The notes under the pieces are model-generated. The model made no database searches, was not told where the DNA came from, and saw only the letters and a list, made by a program, of their open reading frames with translations. Position numbers and translations under genes: made by a program. A stretch of DNA of 64,000 nt from UBA1413 sp964552955 (GTDB lineage Bacteria > Bacteroidota > Bacteroidia > Bacteroidales > Prolixibacteraceae): the NCBI GenBank assembly GCA_964552955.1, contig CAZKIU010000017.1, positions 1 through 64,000 on the forward strand. The letters are read 5' to 3'. Below, piece after piece: positions 17,209 to 27,363 of the stretch (positions are counted from its first letter, which is position 1; each line of letters starts with the position of its first letter).

Positions 17209-20200
17209 ATGTATCGTAAATTAATGTTTTTACCGGCGATAGTGTTTTTATCGCTTCTCTCCCTGAAGGCATCGGCCATTGAGGACGCCAGGCTCCTGCG
17301 TTTTCCCGATATCCGGAAAGACCTGGTCGCCTTTGTCTATGCCGGGGATATCTGGAGTGTGAACGCCCAGGGCGGCGATGCCCGCAGACTTACGAGCCAC
17401 GAAGGACTCGAACTCTTCCCCAAGATTTCACCCGACGGACAATGGATTGCCTTTTCCGGTGAGTATTCAGGCAGCCGGCAGGTTTTTGTCATGCCTGCGG
17501 AAGGGGGAACACCCCGCCAGCTTACCTGGTACAACTCCGTTGGGGTGATGCCTCCCCGCGGTGGGTTTGACCATGTGGTCCTCGATTGGACCCCTGACAG
17601 CAAACAGGTGCTGATCCGCGCCAACCGCACGACTTTCGGCGATCGCAATGGCAGGTATTACCTGGTCTCCCTCGACGAGGGCCTCGAAGAACCCCTCCCC
17701 ATCGTCAACGGTGGCTTCGCCGTTTTGTCCCCCGACGCTTCCCAGATCGTCTTTACCCCCGTCGATAGGGAATTCCGCACCTGGAAGCGCTATCAGGGTG
17801 GACGGGCTTCCGACCTATGGATTTATAACCTCAAAAACAATACTTCGGAGCAGATCACCGACTTCAAGGGCACCGACCAGCACCCCGCATGGTCGGGCGA
17901 AGAGATCTTCTTCGCCTCCGACCGCGACCTGAAACTTAACATCTGGAAGTACAACGTCAAGACCAAACAAACCTCCCAGGTGACTACCCACAAGGAGTTC
18001 GACGTGATGTGGCCATCAGGCGGCGACGGCTGGATGGTTTATGAAAACGGGGGTTACCTCTATAAACTCAACATGGCCTCCGGCGCCTCCGAAAAACTGA
18101 CCGTCAACATTCATTTCGATAATCCCAACCTGCTCCCTTACTGGAAGAATGTCAAGGATGACATCCACAGTTTCTCGGTTTCCCCCACCGGCAAAAGAGC
18201 TTTATTCGACGCCCGCGGCGATATCTTCTCGGTTCCGGCCGAAAACGGGATCATCGAAAACCTGACCCAGAGCCAGGGCATCCGCGAGATCTTCCCCGCC
18301 TGGTCACCCGACGGGAAATACATCAGCTACATCTCCGATGCTACCGGGGAATATGAAATTTATCTTCTCGAGAATAAAAAGGGAGCCACACCCCGGCAGA
18401 TCACCTTTAACTCCACCGCCTGGAAATACCAGCCCCTGTGGTCACCTGACAGCCGCTATCTGCTCTATTCCGACAGAACCCTGAAACTCCGGCTTCTGGA
18501 GGTGGCTACCGGGAAAATGACCGAAATCGACCACGCCACCCAGAATGAGATCCGTTCCTATGACTTCTCCCCCGATTCCCGCTGGATCGCCTACACCAGG
18601 GAGGGGAGCAACAGTCAGCCTGTTATCTGGATCTATGATATCCCCTCCGGAAACAAACAACAGCTCACTGACGGGGTGTTCAGCGATGATGAACCGGTCT
18701 TTTCCCTCGACGGAAACTATCTCTTCTTTACTTCCAACCGCGATTTCAACCTGGCTTTCTCCAGCTTTGAGTTTGACTACCTTTATAACAAGGCCACCCG
18801 GATCTATGCCCTCACGCTGAAAGCCGACGGACCAAAGCTCTTCAAGGATAAGAATGATGTGGAACCCATCAGGGAGGAAAAGGCAGCTTCCGCGAAGGAG
18901 GAAACTGCTCCCTCCAAGGGAGACAAGAAAGAAAGCATTTCCAAAGGGGATAAAAATGGGGCTTCCGCCAAGGGAGCCGGTGGGGCTGCCACCTCTGCCT
19001 CTTCAAGCGCTGCTGATAACGGCAAAAAGGCGGTGAAGGTTGAGATCAGTTTTGAAGGAATCAACAACCGCATTGCCGTCCTTCCCGGAGAAGCCGGTGA
19101 ATACCGGTTGGCCGGTGCCGCAGAGGGCGGAATCCTTTATTTGAGCAATGGAAAGCTGATGCGTTACAACATCAGTGAAGAAAAGAGCGAAGAGATCCTC
19201 GACCGTGCCATGATGACCATGATCACCGCCGACGGAAAAATGATCATGTACCGCTCTGGTCCCGATTTCGGGATTGTCAAGGTCGCCCCAAACCAGAAAA
19301 GTGGTGCCGGAAGAATCAACCTCGACCAACTGGAAATGAAGATTGACCCCCGGAAGGAGTGGAACCAGATCTATACCGACGGATGGCGCATCTTCCGGGA
19401 CTATTTCTATGTGGATAATCTGCATGGGGTCGACTGGAAAGGGGTCAGGGAGCGCTACAGCGCCCTGCTGCCCTTCGTCAGCCACCGTGCCGACCTCGAT
19501 TATATCCTGAATGAGATCGTCTCTGAGAGCAATACCGGCCATTCTTATGTCGACTGGGGTGACTTCCCCAATGTAAAGCGCATCGAAGGTGGTCTCCTGG
19601 GCGCTGACCTGGTGGCCGATCCCTCTGCCGGGCGGTATAAGATTGCCAAAATCTACCAGGGTGAAAACTGGAATCCTGCCCGCCGCTCTCCGCTGACAGA
19701 AGGGGGCGTCAACGTGAAGGAAGGGGATTACCTCCTGCGTATCGATGGCAAAGAGATCACCCTGAAGGAGAATCCCTATCTTTTCCTCGAAAACAAGGCC
19801 GGCAAAAAGGTGGAGCTCACTATCAACGGCAAGCCTGACGCGAAGGAGGCCCGCACGGCCGTGGTCCAGCCCATCGCCAGTGAACTGGAGTTGTTTGCCT
19901 TTGACTGGGTGAAGCAACGGCGTGAAATGGTCGACAGACTCTCGGGTGGCAGAATCGGCTATATTTATGTGCCCAATACCTCGACCGATGGCAACCGTGA
20001 ACTCTTTCGCGGGATGTATGCCTACCATGACAAGGAAGCCCTGATCATCGACGACCGTTACAATGGCGGAGGCTTTATCCCTGACCGGATGGCCGACTTG
20101 CTCGACCGCAAAACCCTGGTATGGTGGCACCGCAATGGGTTGGAACCCACCGCCGCCCCGGGAGTGGCGCACGACGGCCCCAAGGTGATGCTCATCAATG

Positions 20201-20574
20201 GCTATTCCTCTTCGGGTGGCGATGCTTTCCCCTATTTCTTCAAGAAGATGGGACTGGGAAAATTGATCGGTACCCGCACCTGGGGCGGACTGGTCGGCAT
20301 CTCGGGGAATGCCCGCATGGTCGACGGCGGCTACATCTCCGTGCCCCGGTTCGGTATCTACGATGAAAACGGCCAGTGGATCATCGAGGGTGTCGGCGTC
20401 TATCCCGACATCGAAGTGGTCGACAGGCCCGAACAACTCGCCAAAGGCCAGGATCCCTGCATCGAACGCGCCGTAAAGGAACTGTTGCAGGAACTGGAGA
20501 AAAACCCGGTCAAACGGCCTGCTACCCCGAAATCGCCCGACCGCTCCGGCTGGATCGAGCAGGAAATTAAGTAA
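17209..20574 (+). CDS. Tricorn-type S41 protease
   Basis: From ATG 17209 the protein has 1121 residues with a signal peptide (LMFLPAIVFLSLLSLKASA). Two beta-propeller blocks of WD/TolB-like blades follow (for example ISPDGQWIAFSGEYSG and WSPDGKYISYISDATGEYEI). A Lys/Ser/Ala-rich linker lies near bases 18870-19020. Then come the tricorn C1 and PDZ regions and the S41 tail-protease core, with NTGHSYVDWGD supplying the candidate catalytic His and NGYSSSGGDAFPYF the candidate nucleophile Ser. Tricorn proteases trim peptides; the signal peptide implies a periplasmic or surface role. Upstream in-frame codons to 16936 run across the tRNA and are not coding. Confidence 0.93.
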   Translation: MYRKLMFLPAIVFLSLLSLKASAIEDARLLRFPDIRKDLVAFVYAGDIWSVNAQGGDARRLTSHEGLELFPKISPDGQWIAFSGEYSGSRQVFVMPAEGGTPRQLTWYNSVGVMPPRGGFDHVVLDWTPDSKQVLIRANRTTFGDRNGRYYLVSLDEGLEEPLPIVNGGFAVLSPDASQIVFTPVDREFRTWKRYQGGRASDLWIYNLKNNTSEQITDFKGTDQHPAWSGEEIFFASDRDLKLNIWKYNVKTKQTSQVTTHKEFDVMWPSGGDGWMVYENGGYLYKLNMASGASEKLTVNIHFDNPNLLPYWKNVKDDIHSFSVSPTGKRALFDARGDIFSVPAENGIIENLTQSQGIREIFPAWSPDGKYISYISDATGEYEIYLLENKKGATPRQITFNSTAWKYQPLWSPDSRYLLYSDRTLKLRLLEVATGKMTEIDHATQNEIRSYDFSPDSRWIAYTREGSNSQPVIWIYDIPSGNKQQLTDGVFSDDEPVFSLDGNYLFFTSNRDFNLAFSSFEFDYLYNKATRIYALTLKADGPKLFKDKNDVEPIREEKAASAKEETAPSKGDKKESISKGDKNGASAKGAGGAATSASSSAADNGKKAVKVEISFEGINNRIAVLPGEAGEYRLAGAAEGGILYLSNGKLMRYNISEEKSEEILDRAMMTMITADGKMIMYRSGPDFGIVKVAPNQKSGAGRINLDQLEMKIDPRKEWNQIYTDGWRIFRDYFYVDNLHGVDWKGVRERYSALLPFVSHRADLDYILNEIVSESNTGHSYVDWGDFPNVKRIEGGLLGADLVADPSAGRYKIAKIYQGENWNPARRSPLTEGGVNVKEGDYLLRIDGKEITLKENPYLFLENKAGKKVELTINGKPDAKEARTAVVQPIASELELFAFDWVKQRREMVDRLSGGRIGYIYVPNTSTDGNRELFRGMYAYHDKEALIIDDRYNGGGFIPDRMADLLDRKTLVWWHRNGLEPTAAPGVAHDGPKVMLINGYSSSGGDAFPYFFKKMGLGKLIGTRTWGGLVGISGNARMVDGGYISVPRFGIYDENGQWIIEGVGVYPDIEVVDRPEQLAKGQDPCIERAVKELLQELEKNPVKRPATPKSPDRSGWIEQEIK

Positions 20575-20640
20575 CAACCGGTAGGGACTAACCCTCTCCC
20601 CGGCTGGCTAGCCTTAGAATGACTAGTCCAAAACCATAAT

Positions 20641-20680
20641 AAAAAACATCCGGTCAAAACATTGACCGGATGTTTTTTTT
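20641..20680. terminator. Strong bidirectional terminator between convergent genes
   Basis: ACATCCGGTCAA pairs perfectly with TTGACCGGATGT around the loop AACA. Six A precede and eight T follow the stem, so it can work on both strands, between the tricorn protease and the M16 peptidase gene. Confidence 0.85.
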
Positions 20681-20711
20681 GCGCTCAAGATCTTGTCCCG
20701 GGAGTGTTCAT

Positions 20712-20872
20712 CCTTATTCAAGACTTAAGATTCCTATATTCAGGACTCTAAATTCAGGACTCACGTAGCGAAGCGGAGTCTCGACTCAGTCGGGAAGATT
20801 CCCGACTCCCACATTCAAGATTCTTGCATTCAGGATTCAGGATTCCCACATTCAGGATTCCCGACTTAGGAT
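20712..20872. repeat. ATTCAGGATTC-type word-repeat tract
   Basis: The 300-base gap 20575-20874 contains a terminator and then many diverged copies of ATTCAGGATTC, ATTCAAGATTC and ATTCAGGACTC up to the stop of the M16 gene. Within it AGTCGGGAA and TTCCCGACT form a perfect 9-bp hairpin with a 2-base loop. No coding capacity is apparent. Confidence 0.7.
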
Positions 20873-20874
20873 TC

Positions 20875-23874
20875 TTATTCTTCTTTCTCTATGGTGATCA
20901 CTTCCCTGAAAAGATCTTTATTCTCCCTGATTTTGGCTTCACTGCCATAGACGCAATAGATGTTTTTAGCCAGAATGTCAGCCACCATGGGTTGCATTCC
21001 CCTGATGTCCTCTGCCGTGGTTGAGAGGATTTCCCGGCGCTCCTTGTTGAGCATGTCGGCAGTGGTCTTCTCAAAATAGTATTGCATGGCCGTCCGTCCT
21101 TTCTGTGAAGCCGTTTTAGGCTGGTCGTTGCGTGCGATGGTCCCGATGATATAACGGGTCATGGCCTTCTCGTCGGCTTTGAAGTTCGTCAGGTAAACGG
21201 CCGTCGAGTCGTAGTTGACCAGAGTCTCCTTCAGGTTGGGATCGCGGTACGACATGAAATATACGCCTCCGGCAGGGGAGATGGAGGAGTATCCGCCATA
21301 GGCACCACCCATGACCCGGATGCGGGTTTGCAGCCAGTCGGTGCTGATGACCTGGTTGAGAACGCTCATCTTGCCATTCCAGTCGTAGCCCAGCATCTTG
21401 AAGTTGTATGCCTTGATCACGTATTGCACCTTGGAGGCCGAGAGAAGGGCTTCGTTGCCCTGGTTGAGCGGCAGTACCCAGGAGTTGACTTCCTTGCTTC
21501 CTTCAGGATATACCTCTGCTGTGCGTCCCAGCTCACCCGTGAAGAGGGGAAGTTCCTTGGGTGAACAGGTTACGGCAGCCATCAGGTTGTTCCGGTTGAA
21601 AAGCAGGGCAGCCGTCTCTTCCAGGTTGCGGCTGATCTCGGGAGCGAGCTCATCGAAGTGAGTGACCAACCGGGTCAGGAAACGGTAGTAATCGAGTCCG
21701 CCCGTCAGTTCGTTGAACATGCCGCTTTGTGAATAATAGGAAGAGGCCCTGATGCGGGCGTAGTTGAGTCCATTCTGTTTGATGTCGGCATCGACATTGG
21801 AGAAGTGACGGGTTAGCACGGACTTCAGCCGCAGCGTATCCTTGTAATCTGAGTGGACCAGGATTTCGGCCAGCAGGTCTGCCATCTTCCCTGTTTTCTC
21901 ATCGGTCGCCTTGGCCGACACCAGCAGCTTGGGCTGCATCCCTTCGTCGGTGCGGTTTTCGAGGAAGGAAGAGATTTCACTGCTGAAACCCCCGGTGTGG
22001 AGATTCAACTGATTCTCCAGTTCCCCGAAGCTGTAGTTCTGCGTATTCATTTTTCCCAATATCGCCGAAAGCAGGGCGGCATAAGGGATCTTATCCTGAG
22101 GAAGCTTCTTCAGGTCAAAATAGTAGTCGGCATAGACAATACCATTGGTGAACTGGTCACAGTGCATCACCGGGATGGCCGCCGTTTCCGAAGCATTCAC
22201 GGTGTAGAATTCCGTCTCGGCCGGAATATCCGACAATTCAAGCATCGGGATGGTGGCCAGCGCTTCGGGTGTGTCTTCCCTTTGCTGGAACTCCATGAGG
22301 GTATTGGTCTCCTTGATGATGGAGTCGAGCTGAGCGTCTGAGAATGAGGCTTTCATGCTGGCCAGCGCCTGGTCTACTTCGGCATCACGCCGGGCCTGGA
22401 GCCCCGGATCGGGTTTCAGCGTCAGCAACATTGCATGGGGATTCTGAATCAGGTAACGGTCGACCAGCGACTCCAGAAGATGGCTTTCCACGCCCTTCTT
22501 GACTTCTGCCAGCGGTTTTTCAAACTCCAGCCCCAGGAAAGGATCTCCCGAGTAGATCCACGGCTGTTGGTTCCTGAACGTGTACATCAATCCCTTATGG
22601 GGGGTGTTCCCTTCCCTGAGGTTGAACTCTGTCCGGTTGAGCAGTCCCTCTATCATCGTTTTATCAAACCCTTCGTTGACTACTTTCTGCATGGTCGACA
22701 GGACGACCTCCCTGAAGCGGTCACGGTCACCGGGATTGGCATTCTGAACTACGATAGCAAAGACATTCTGCTGAAGTTCCATAAACCATCCCATCACCTC
22801 GTGACCGATACCCGCCTCCTGGAGGGCCAGCCGCACAGGCGCCGACTCGTGGTTGACCAACGCGTTGGCAATGAAATCAAAAGCCATGGAGGTGCTCCTG
22901 TCGGTATTGAGGTTGGTCACAAAACTCATAGCCAGGTATGTGTTGTCTTTAACAGGACTCCCCTCAGGCACCGCATAGCTCTCTTCGACCTCCTTCATTT
23001 CCTTGAAGGGCTCCTGCAGAGGAATCTCCGTAAGATCATCCGATACCTCATAATTCACCAGATAGTTGTCATTGAGGAATTGCAACTCCTTGTTCAGATC
23101 GGCATCGCCGTAAAGGGTGATATAACTGTTGGAAGGATGGTAGAACTTATTGTGGAAGGCCGTGAAATACTCCTGCGTCAACCCCGGTATCGCCGACGGA
23201 TGTCCTCCCGACTCCTTGCCATAGGTGTTGTCGGGAAACAGATTCTTGCCCGTCTGGTAATACAATTCCGTCATGGGATCGGAATAAGCCCCTTTCATCT
23301 CGTTGTAAACCACTCCCTTGTAAATCAGTGGACTGTTTTTGTCGGTGAGTTCCAGATGCCATCCTTCTTGTTTCAATACTCTGGAGTCTTCCAGCATCAC
23401 GGGATTGAACACCGCATCAAGGTATACATGCATGAGATTGAAATAATCCTTTTCGTTCATGCTGGCCACCGGGTAAGTGGTGTAGTCAGAGCTGGTCATG
23501 GCGTTCAGGAAGGTGTTGAGCGATCCCTTCAGCAAGATGTCGAAGGGACTCTTCACCGGGAAGTTTTTAGATCCGTTGAGCACCGAATGTTCCAGGATAT
23601 GGGGGGTTCCGAAGTCGTTTTCCGGAACGGTCTTAAAGGCGATATTAAAAAGTTTGTTGGGATCGTCAGCGGCAATCTTGAGCAACCGGGCTCCACTCTT
23701 CTCGTGGACAAAATAGAGGCATTCGGCATTCACCTCCTTGACAAACCGCTTTTCAACCAGTTTGAAACCATTGTATACTTCATTGATTTTGAATTCTCCC
23801 TGCTTCGCGCAGGAGGTGATCACCGTTGCCAGAGCAATCACCAGAATGGACGGAAAACTCTTGTTCATATTCAA
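20875..23874 (-). CDS. M16 metallopeptidase lipoprotein (presequence protease/insulinase type)
   Basis: The 999-residue protein has the full M16C layout. The N-terminal domain carries the inverted zinc motif HILEH (His92, Glu95, His96) in FGTPHILEHSVLNGSKNF. Long helical and inactive M16 domains and the C-terminal half follow. A lipoprotein signal precedes it (SILVIALATVITSC, lipid-modified Cys22). The family degrades short unstructured peptides inside a closed clam-shell chamber, here probably in the periplasm or at the outer membrane. It converges with the tricorn protease gene. A second ATG two codons in is an equivalent start. Confidence 0.93.
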   Translation of the reverse strand: MNMNKSFPSILVIALATVITSCAKQGEFKINEVYNGFKLVEKRFVKEVNAECLYFVHEKSGARLLKIAADDPNKLFNIAFKTVPENDFGTPHILEHSVLNGSKNFPVKSPFDILLKGSLNTFLNAMTSSDYTTYPVASMNEKDYFNLMHVYLDAVFNPVMLEDSRVLKQEGWHLELTDKNSPLIYKGVVYNEMKGAYSDPMTELYYQTGKNLFPDNTYGKESGGHPSAIPGLTQEYFTAFHNKFYHPSNSYITLYGDADLNKELQFLNDNYLVNYEVSDDLTEIPLQEPFKEMKEVEESYAVPEGSPVKDNTYLAMSFVTNLNTDRSTSMAFDFIANALVNHESAPVRLALQEAGIGHEVMGWFMELQQNVFAIVVQNANPGDRDRFREVVLSTMQKVVNEGFDKTMIEGLLNRTEFNLREGNTPHKGLMYTFRNQQPWIYSGDPFLGLEFEKPLAEVKKGVESHLLESLVDRYLIQNPHAMLLTLKPDPGLQARRDAEVDQALASMKASFSDAQLDSIIKETNTLMEFQQREDTPEALATIPMLELSDIPAETEFYTVNASETAAIPVMHCDQFTNGIVYADYYFDLKKLPQDKIPYAALLSAILGKMNTQNYSFGELENQLNLHTGGFSSEISSFLENRTDEGMQPKLLVSAKATDEKTGKMADLLAEILVHSDYKDTLRLKSVLTRHFSNVDADIKQNGLNYARIRASSYYSQSGMFNELTGGLDYYRFLTRLVTHFDELAPEISRNLEETAALLFNRNNLMAAVTCSPKELPLFTGELGRTAEVYPEGSKEVNSWVLPLNQGNEALLSASKVQYVIKAYNFKMLGYDWNGKMSVLNQVISTDWLQTRIRVMGGAYGGYSSISPAGGVYFMSYRDPNLKETLVNYDSTAVYLTNFKADEKAMTRYIIGTIARNDQPKTASQKGRTAMQYYFEKTTADMLNKERREILSTTAEDIRGMQPMVADILAKNIYCVYGSEAKIRENKDLFREVITIEKEE

Positions 23875-23990
23875 TTTATATTTAGGGCCGTGAATTTACG
23901 ATTTATTATCATCAGGAAAGAAATTATGATGCGTGAATTATGGATTCCTGCCGGAATTTCATCACATTTGCGCAACTGAACTCCTGCAGG

Positions 23991-25223
23991 ATGGCTCTGA
24001 ACTATCTTTTCATATTCTTTTTTCTGATCGCTTTCGTCATCGGGCTGGCCAAGCTCCTGTTCCTGGGCGATACGGAAGTGTTCAGTCAGATGGTCACGGC
24101 TACCTTTGACAGCGCTAAAACGGGGTTTGAGATCTCCCTGGGGCTGACCGGTGTGCTGACCCTCTGGATGGGCATCATGAAAGTGGGCGAAAAGGGTGGG
24201 GTGGTGAAGCTTTTTGCCCGGGCTATTGGACCTTTTTTCAATAAGCTGTTTCCTGCCCTGGGCAAGGACCACCCGGCTTATGGGTCGATCATCCTCAATA
24301 TCGCGGCCAATATGCTGAACCTCGACAATGCGGCCACCCCCGTGGGCCTCCAGGCCATGAAGGAGATGCAGGAGTCCAACCCGAAAAAAGATACCGCCAC
24401 CGACCCGATGATCATGTTCCTGGTCCTTAACACCTCGGGACTCACCATCATCCCCGTGAGTATCATGGTCTACCGGGCTCAGCTGGGAGCCGCCAATCCA
24501 TCCGATATCTTCCTGCCGATCCTGATTGCTACTTATTTTTCTACGCTGGCCGGACTGATCGCCGTGTCGCTTTACCAGAAAATCAACCTGCTGAACCGGA
24601 CCATCCTGGCCTATCTGGGCTCCCTTACCCTGGCCATCGCCGGACTGATCTGGTATTTCTCGACTCTCGAACAGGAACAGATTACCCATATCAGCGCCCT
24701 GGTCAGTAATGTCATCCTGTTTTCGATCATCACCGGGTTTATTCTTGCGGGTTTTATCCGGAAGATCAATGTCTATGAGGCTTTTATAGAAGGCGCTACC
24801 GATGGTTTCAAGACGGCGGTCAAGATTATTCCTTACCTGGTAGCCATCCTGGTGGCCATCGGGGTTTTCAGGGCTTCCGGAGCGATGGACTGGCTGCTGT
24901 CAGGGTTGTCATGGGTGGTCTCCCTGTTCGGACTGAATACCGATTTCATCCCGGCCATGCCCACAGCCCTGATGAAACCCCTGAGTGGGAGCGGGGCCCG
25001 CGGCATGATGGTCGACGCGATGACCACTTATGGCGCCGACTCCTTCGTGGGGCGCCTGGCTAGTATCTTCCAGGGAGCCACCGACACCACCTTTTACATC
25101 CTGGCCGTCTATTTCGGCTCCGTGGGCATCAAAAATACCCGCTATGCGGTCGTATGCGGTCTCCTGGCCGACCTGGCCGGCGTCGTCGCCGCCCTCTTCC
25201 TCGGTTACCTCTTCTTCCACTGA
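23991..25223 (+). CDS. Fused SpmA/SpmB-type nucleoside-recognition membrane protein
   Basis: From ATG 23991 the protein has 410 residues and about eight to ten membrane segments. Two nucleoside-recognition (Gate-type) domains are visible. The SpmA-like half has NIAANMLNLDNAATPVGLQA. The SpmB-like half has MPTALMKPLSGSGARGMMVD and FQGATDTTFYILAVYFG. In spore formers the two halves are separate genes for spore core dehydration; fused versions are common in Bacteroidota, which do not sporulate, so the substrate is unknown. It diverges from the M16 gene. The upstream in-frame ATG at 23940 would add 17 residues that do not fit a membrane N-terminus. Confidence 0.88.
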   Translation: MALNYLFIFFFLIAFVIGLAKLLFLGDTEVFSQMVTATFDSAKTGFEISLGLTGVLTLWMGIMKVGEKGGVVKLFARAIGPFFNKLFPALGKDHPAYGSIILNIAANMLNLDNAATPVGLQAMKEMQESNPKKDTATDPMIMFLVLNTSGLTIIPVSIMVYRAQLGAANPSDIFLPILIATYFSTLAGLIAVSLYQKINLLNRTILAYLGSLTLAIAGLIWYFSTLEQEQITHISALVSNVILFSIITGFILAGFIRKINVYEAFIEGATDGFKTAVKIIPYLVAILVAIGVFRASGAMDWLLSGLSWVVSLFGLNTDFIPAMPTALMKPLSGSGARGMMVDAMTTYGADSFVGRLASIFQGATDTTFYILAVYFGSVGIKNTRYAVVCGLLADLAGVVAALFLGYLFFH

Positions 25224-25419
25224 CCGGCTGCAATTCCTGCCTAAACGGGGAGTCTCCCATTTTTCACAGTCTCTGCCCTGGTCTGCAGATCACCTCATGA
25301 AGTTCCCTTACCTTCCCTTGCCCATGGCCTGCCTGAATAGGATACCATTCTCACTGCATCTGCTATCCCATAGTCATTCGGGCTCCAGTCCCATGGTCAT
25401 TGCCGGCCTGGTCCCATGG

Positions 25420-27357
25420 TTACGGCACCCCGGATGGCTTCCCTTCAGAGGGCCCATCTGACTTTCCGGTCTCCTCGGCCTTCTCTTTTCTGACGGAAGC
25501 GACATCCCAGGCATAGTCGGTGTCATGGATGGAGAAGTCCCTTTCGGCTTGCAGGGTTTCACTGAGTTGTTCCGAGAAACGGCGCGATTCACGGATAAAG
25601 TGGGTCTCGTCCTTGAGCCAGTGCTCATAGAGTTCGCGCATGATGCTGTTTTCGTGGTGTTTGAAGGTGAGGGCGGCACGGGTGGCCTGGTAACGGTTGA
25701 AGCCCAGGTAGTGAAGTGAGCGGCTGCCCAGTTCAACGGCTGAGTTGAACGTTTCGCGCTGTACCATCTCCACCCCCAGCTTATAGAATTCAAACTCATG
25801 GAAGGTATCCCTGGCCCGGGCGGCGATTTTGAGGCGGGGGTAGTGTTTCTTGAGCCAGGCGGCGATTTTCAGGGCTTCGTCATCTTCGGCCATCGTCAGC
25901 ACCAGCAGCCGGGCATCCTTAACGCCTGCCGCCTCGAGCATCTCGGGGCGGGTGACGTCACCATAGAAGAGTTTAAAACCATATTTACGGAGAATCTCCA
26001 CGTTGGCGGGGTTGCTGTCGAGGATGGTCACTGTGAAACCGTTGGCCATGAGCAGGCGCCCCACCACCAGCCCGAAGCGGCCGAAGCCGGCGATGATGAT
26101 TTTATTGCCTGTTTCAGGGATCTTGTCGGGTACCTCCTTGTTGCGGCGCCTGACGTACCAGGGGCGCACCAGCTTCTCGTTGATAATCAGCAGCAGCGGG
26201 GTGAAAGCCATGCTGAGAATAATGACCATGATCAGCAGGGAGGAGGTCTCATGGTCGAAGATCCGCAGGGTGTCAGAGAAGGAGACCAGCACGAATCCGA
26301 ATTCACTGGCCTGTGCCAGGGCCAGGGCAAAGAGGATATGCCGGCCGTGCCGCAGTCCGAACGCCCGGGCGATTACCCATAGTGCACCAAATTTTAAAAC
26401 AATCAGGAGCAGCACCAATCCAAGGATCAGCAAAGGCTTCTGGTAGAAAAGAACGAAGTTGATGCTCGCGCCCACCGAAATGAAGAAAAGTCCCAACAAC
26501 AACCCTTTGATGGGTTCGATGGTGACTTCGAGCTCGTGGCGGTATTCGTTTTCGGCCAGCACAACTCCTGCGATGAAGGTTCCCAGGGCGGGGGAGAGGC
26601 CTATTTTCGCTGTTCCATATGCACTGCCGATGACCAACAAGAGAACCGAGGCGGTGAAGACTTCTTTCATTCCGGAGCCGGCCACAAAACGGAAGATATG
26701 ACGGGCGATGAACCTTCCTGTGATGATGACGGCCAGTCCGACCGATACGATCAGCAAGAGCTGCACGGTTCCCGGCAGGGCGGCAAATCCCTCTTCCGGA
26801 GGAGGTACCTGGTTTTTAACGTCGGTGATGCCTCCTATGACGGCCAGCAGGGGCAGCAAGGCCAGGATGGGGATGACGGCCAGGTCCTGGAAGAGCAGCA
26901 CTGAGATGGCTGCCCGGCCGCCGCTGTTTTTTTGGAGCCCTTTTTCGGAGAGGGTCTGCAACACGATGGCCGTGGAGGAGAGGGAGAGGATCAGCCCAAT
27001 GGCGACGGACTGGTTCAACCGGAAGCCCATCAGCCAGGCTGCGGCCCCGATGACCAGGGCGGTGGTGGCCACCTGCATCCCTCCCATCCCAAAAATGGAA
27101 TGCCTGGTTTTCCAGAGCAGCGAGGGCTGCATCTCCAGCCCGATCAGAAACAGCATCAGCACCACACCAAATTCGGCAAAATGCATCACCTTTTCACTCT
27201 CCTGGCCGACCCACCCCAACACAAAGGGGCCGATGATCACCCCGGCCAACAGATAGCCCGGCACCGATCCCAATCCGGCTTTCTTGGCCAGCGGTACCGT
27301 CATCACCGCTGCCAGCAGGTATATCATGGCCTGCAAAAAGAAATCCTGGTTATACAT
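25420..27357 (-). CDS. Kef-type monovalent cation:proton antiporter with TrkA-N domain
   Basis: The 645-residue protein has about 12 membrane helices of the CPA2 family. These are followed by a cytoplasmic RCK/TrkA-N domain starting IIIAGFGRFGLVVGRLL, with LDSNPANVEILRKYG and YGDVTRPEMLEAAG, a Rossmann fold that binds nucleotide. Kef systems expel K+ while acidifying the cytosol during electrophile stress. The 6-base spacing to the upstream flavodoxin-like gene supports a KefB/KefC plus ancillary-subunit pair. The last about 60 residues are charged and variable. Confidence 0.9.
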   Translation of the reverse strand: MYNQDFFLQAMIYLLAAVMTVPLAKKAGLGSVPGYLLAGVIIGPFVLGWVGQESEKVMHFAEFGVVLMLFLIGLEMQPSLLWKTRHSIFGMGGMQVATTALVIGAAAWLMGFRLNQSVAIGLILSLSSTAIVLQTLSEKGLQKNSGGRAAISVLLFQDLAVIPILALLPLLAVIGGITDVKNQVPPPEEGFAALPGTVQLLLIVSVGLAVIITGRFIARHIFRFVAGSGMKEVFTASVLLLVIGSAYGTAKIGLSPALGTFIAGVVLAENEYRHELEVTIEPIKGLLLGLFFISVGASINFVLFYQKPLLILGLVLLLIVLKFGALWVIARAFGLRHGRHILFALALAQASEFGFVLVSFSDTLRIFDHETSSLLIMVIILSMAFTPLLLIINEKLVRPWYVRRRNKEVPDKIPETGNKIIIAGFGRFGLVVGRLLMANGFTVTILDSNPANVEILRKYGFKLFYGDVTRPEMLEAAGVKDARLLVLTMAEDDEALKIAAWLKKHYPRLKIAARARDTFHEFEFYKLGVEMVQRETFNSAVELGSRSLHYLGFNRYQATRAALTFKHHENSIMRELYEHWLKDETHFIRESRRFSEQLSETLQAERDFSIHDTDYAWDVASVRKEKAEETGKSDGPSEGKPSGVP

Positions 27358-27363
27358 ACCGGT

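Noticed and set aside
19003..20577. 524-codon minus-strand ORF opposite the tricorn protease
   Set aside because: It is a shadow of the protease frame with no recognisable domain.
22435..23979. 514-codon plus-strand ORF opposite the M16 gene
   Set aside because: It is an antisense shadow of the M16 peptidase, whose motifs and length are convincing.
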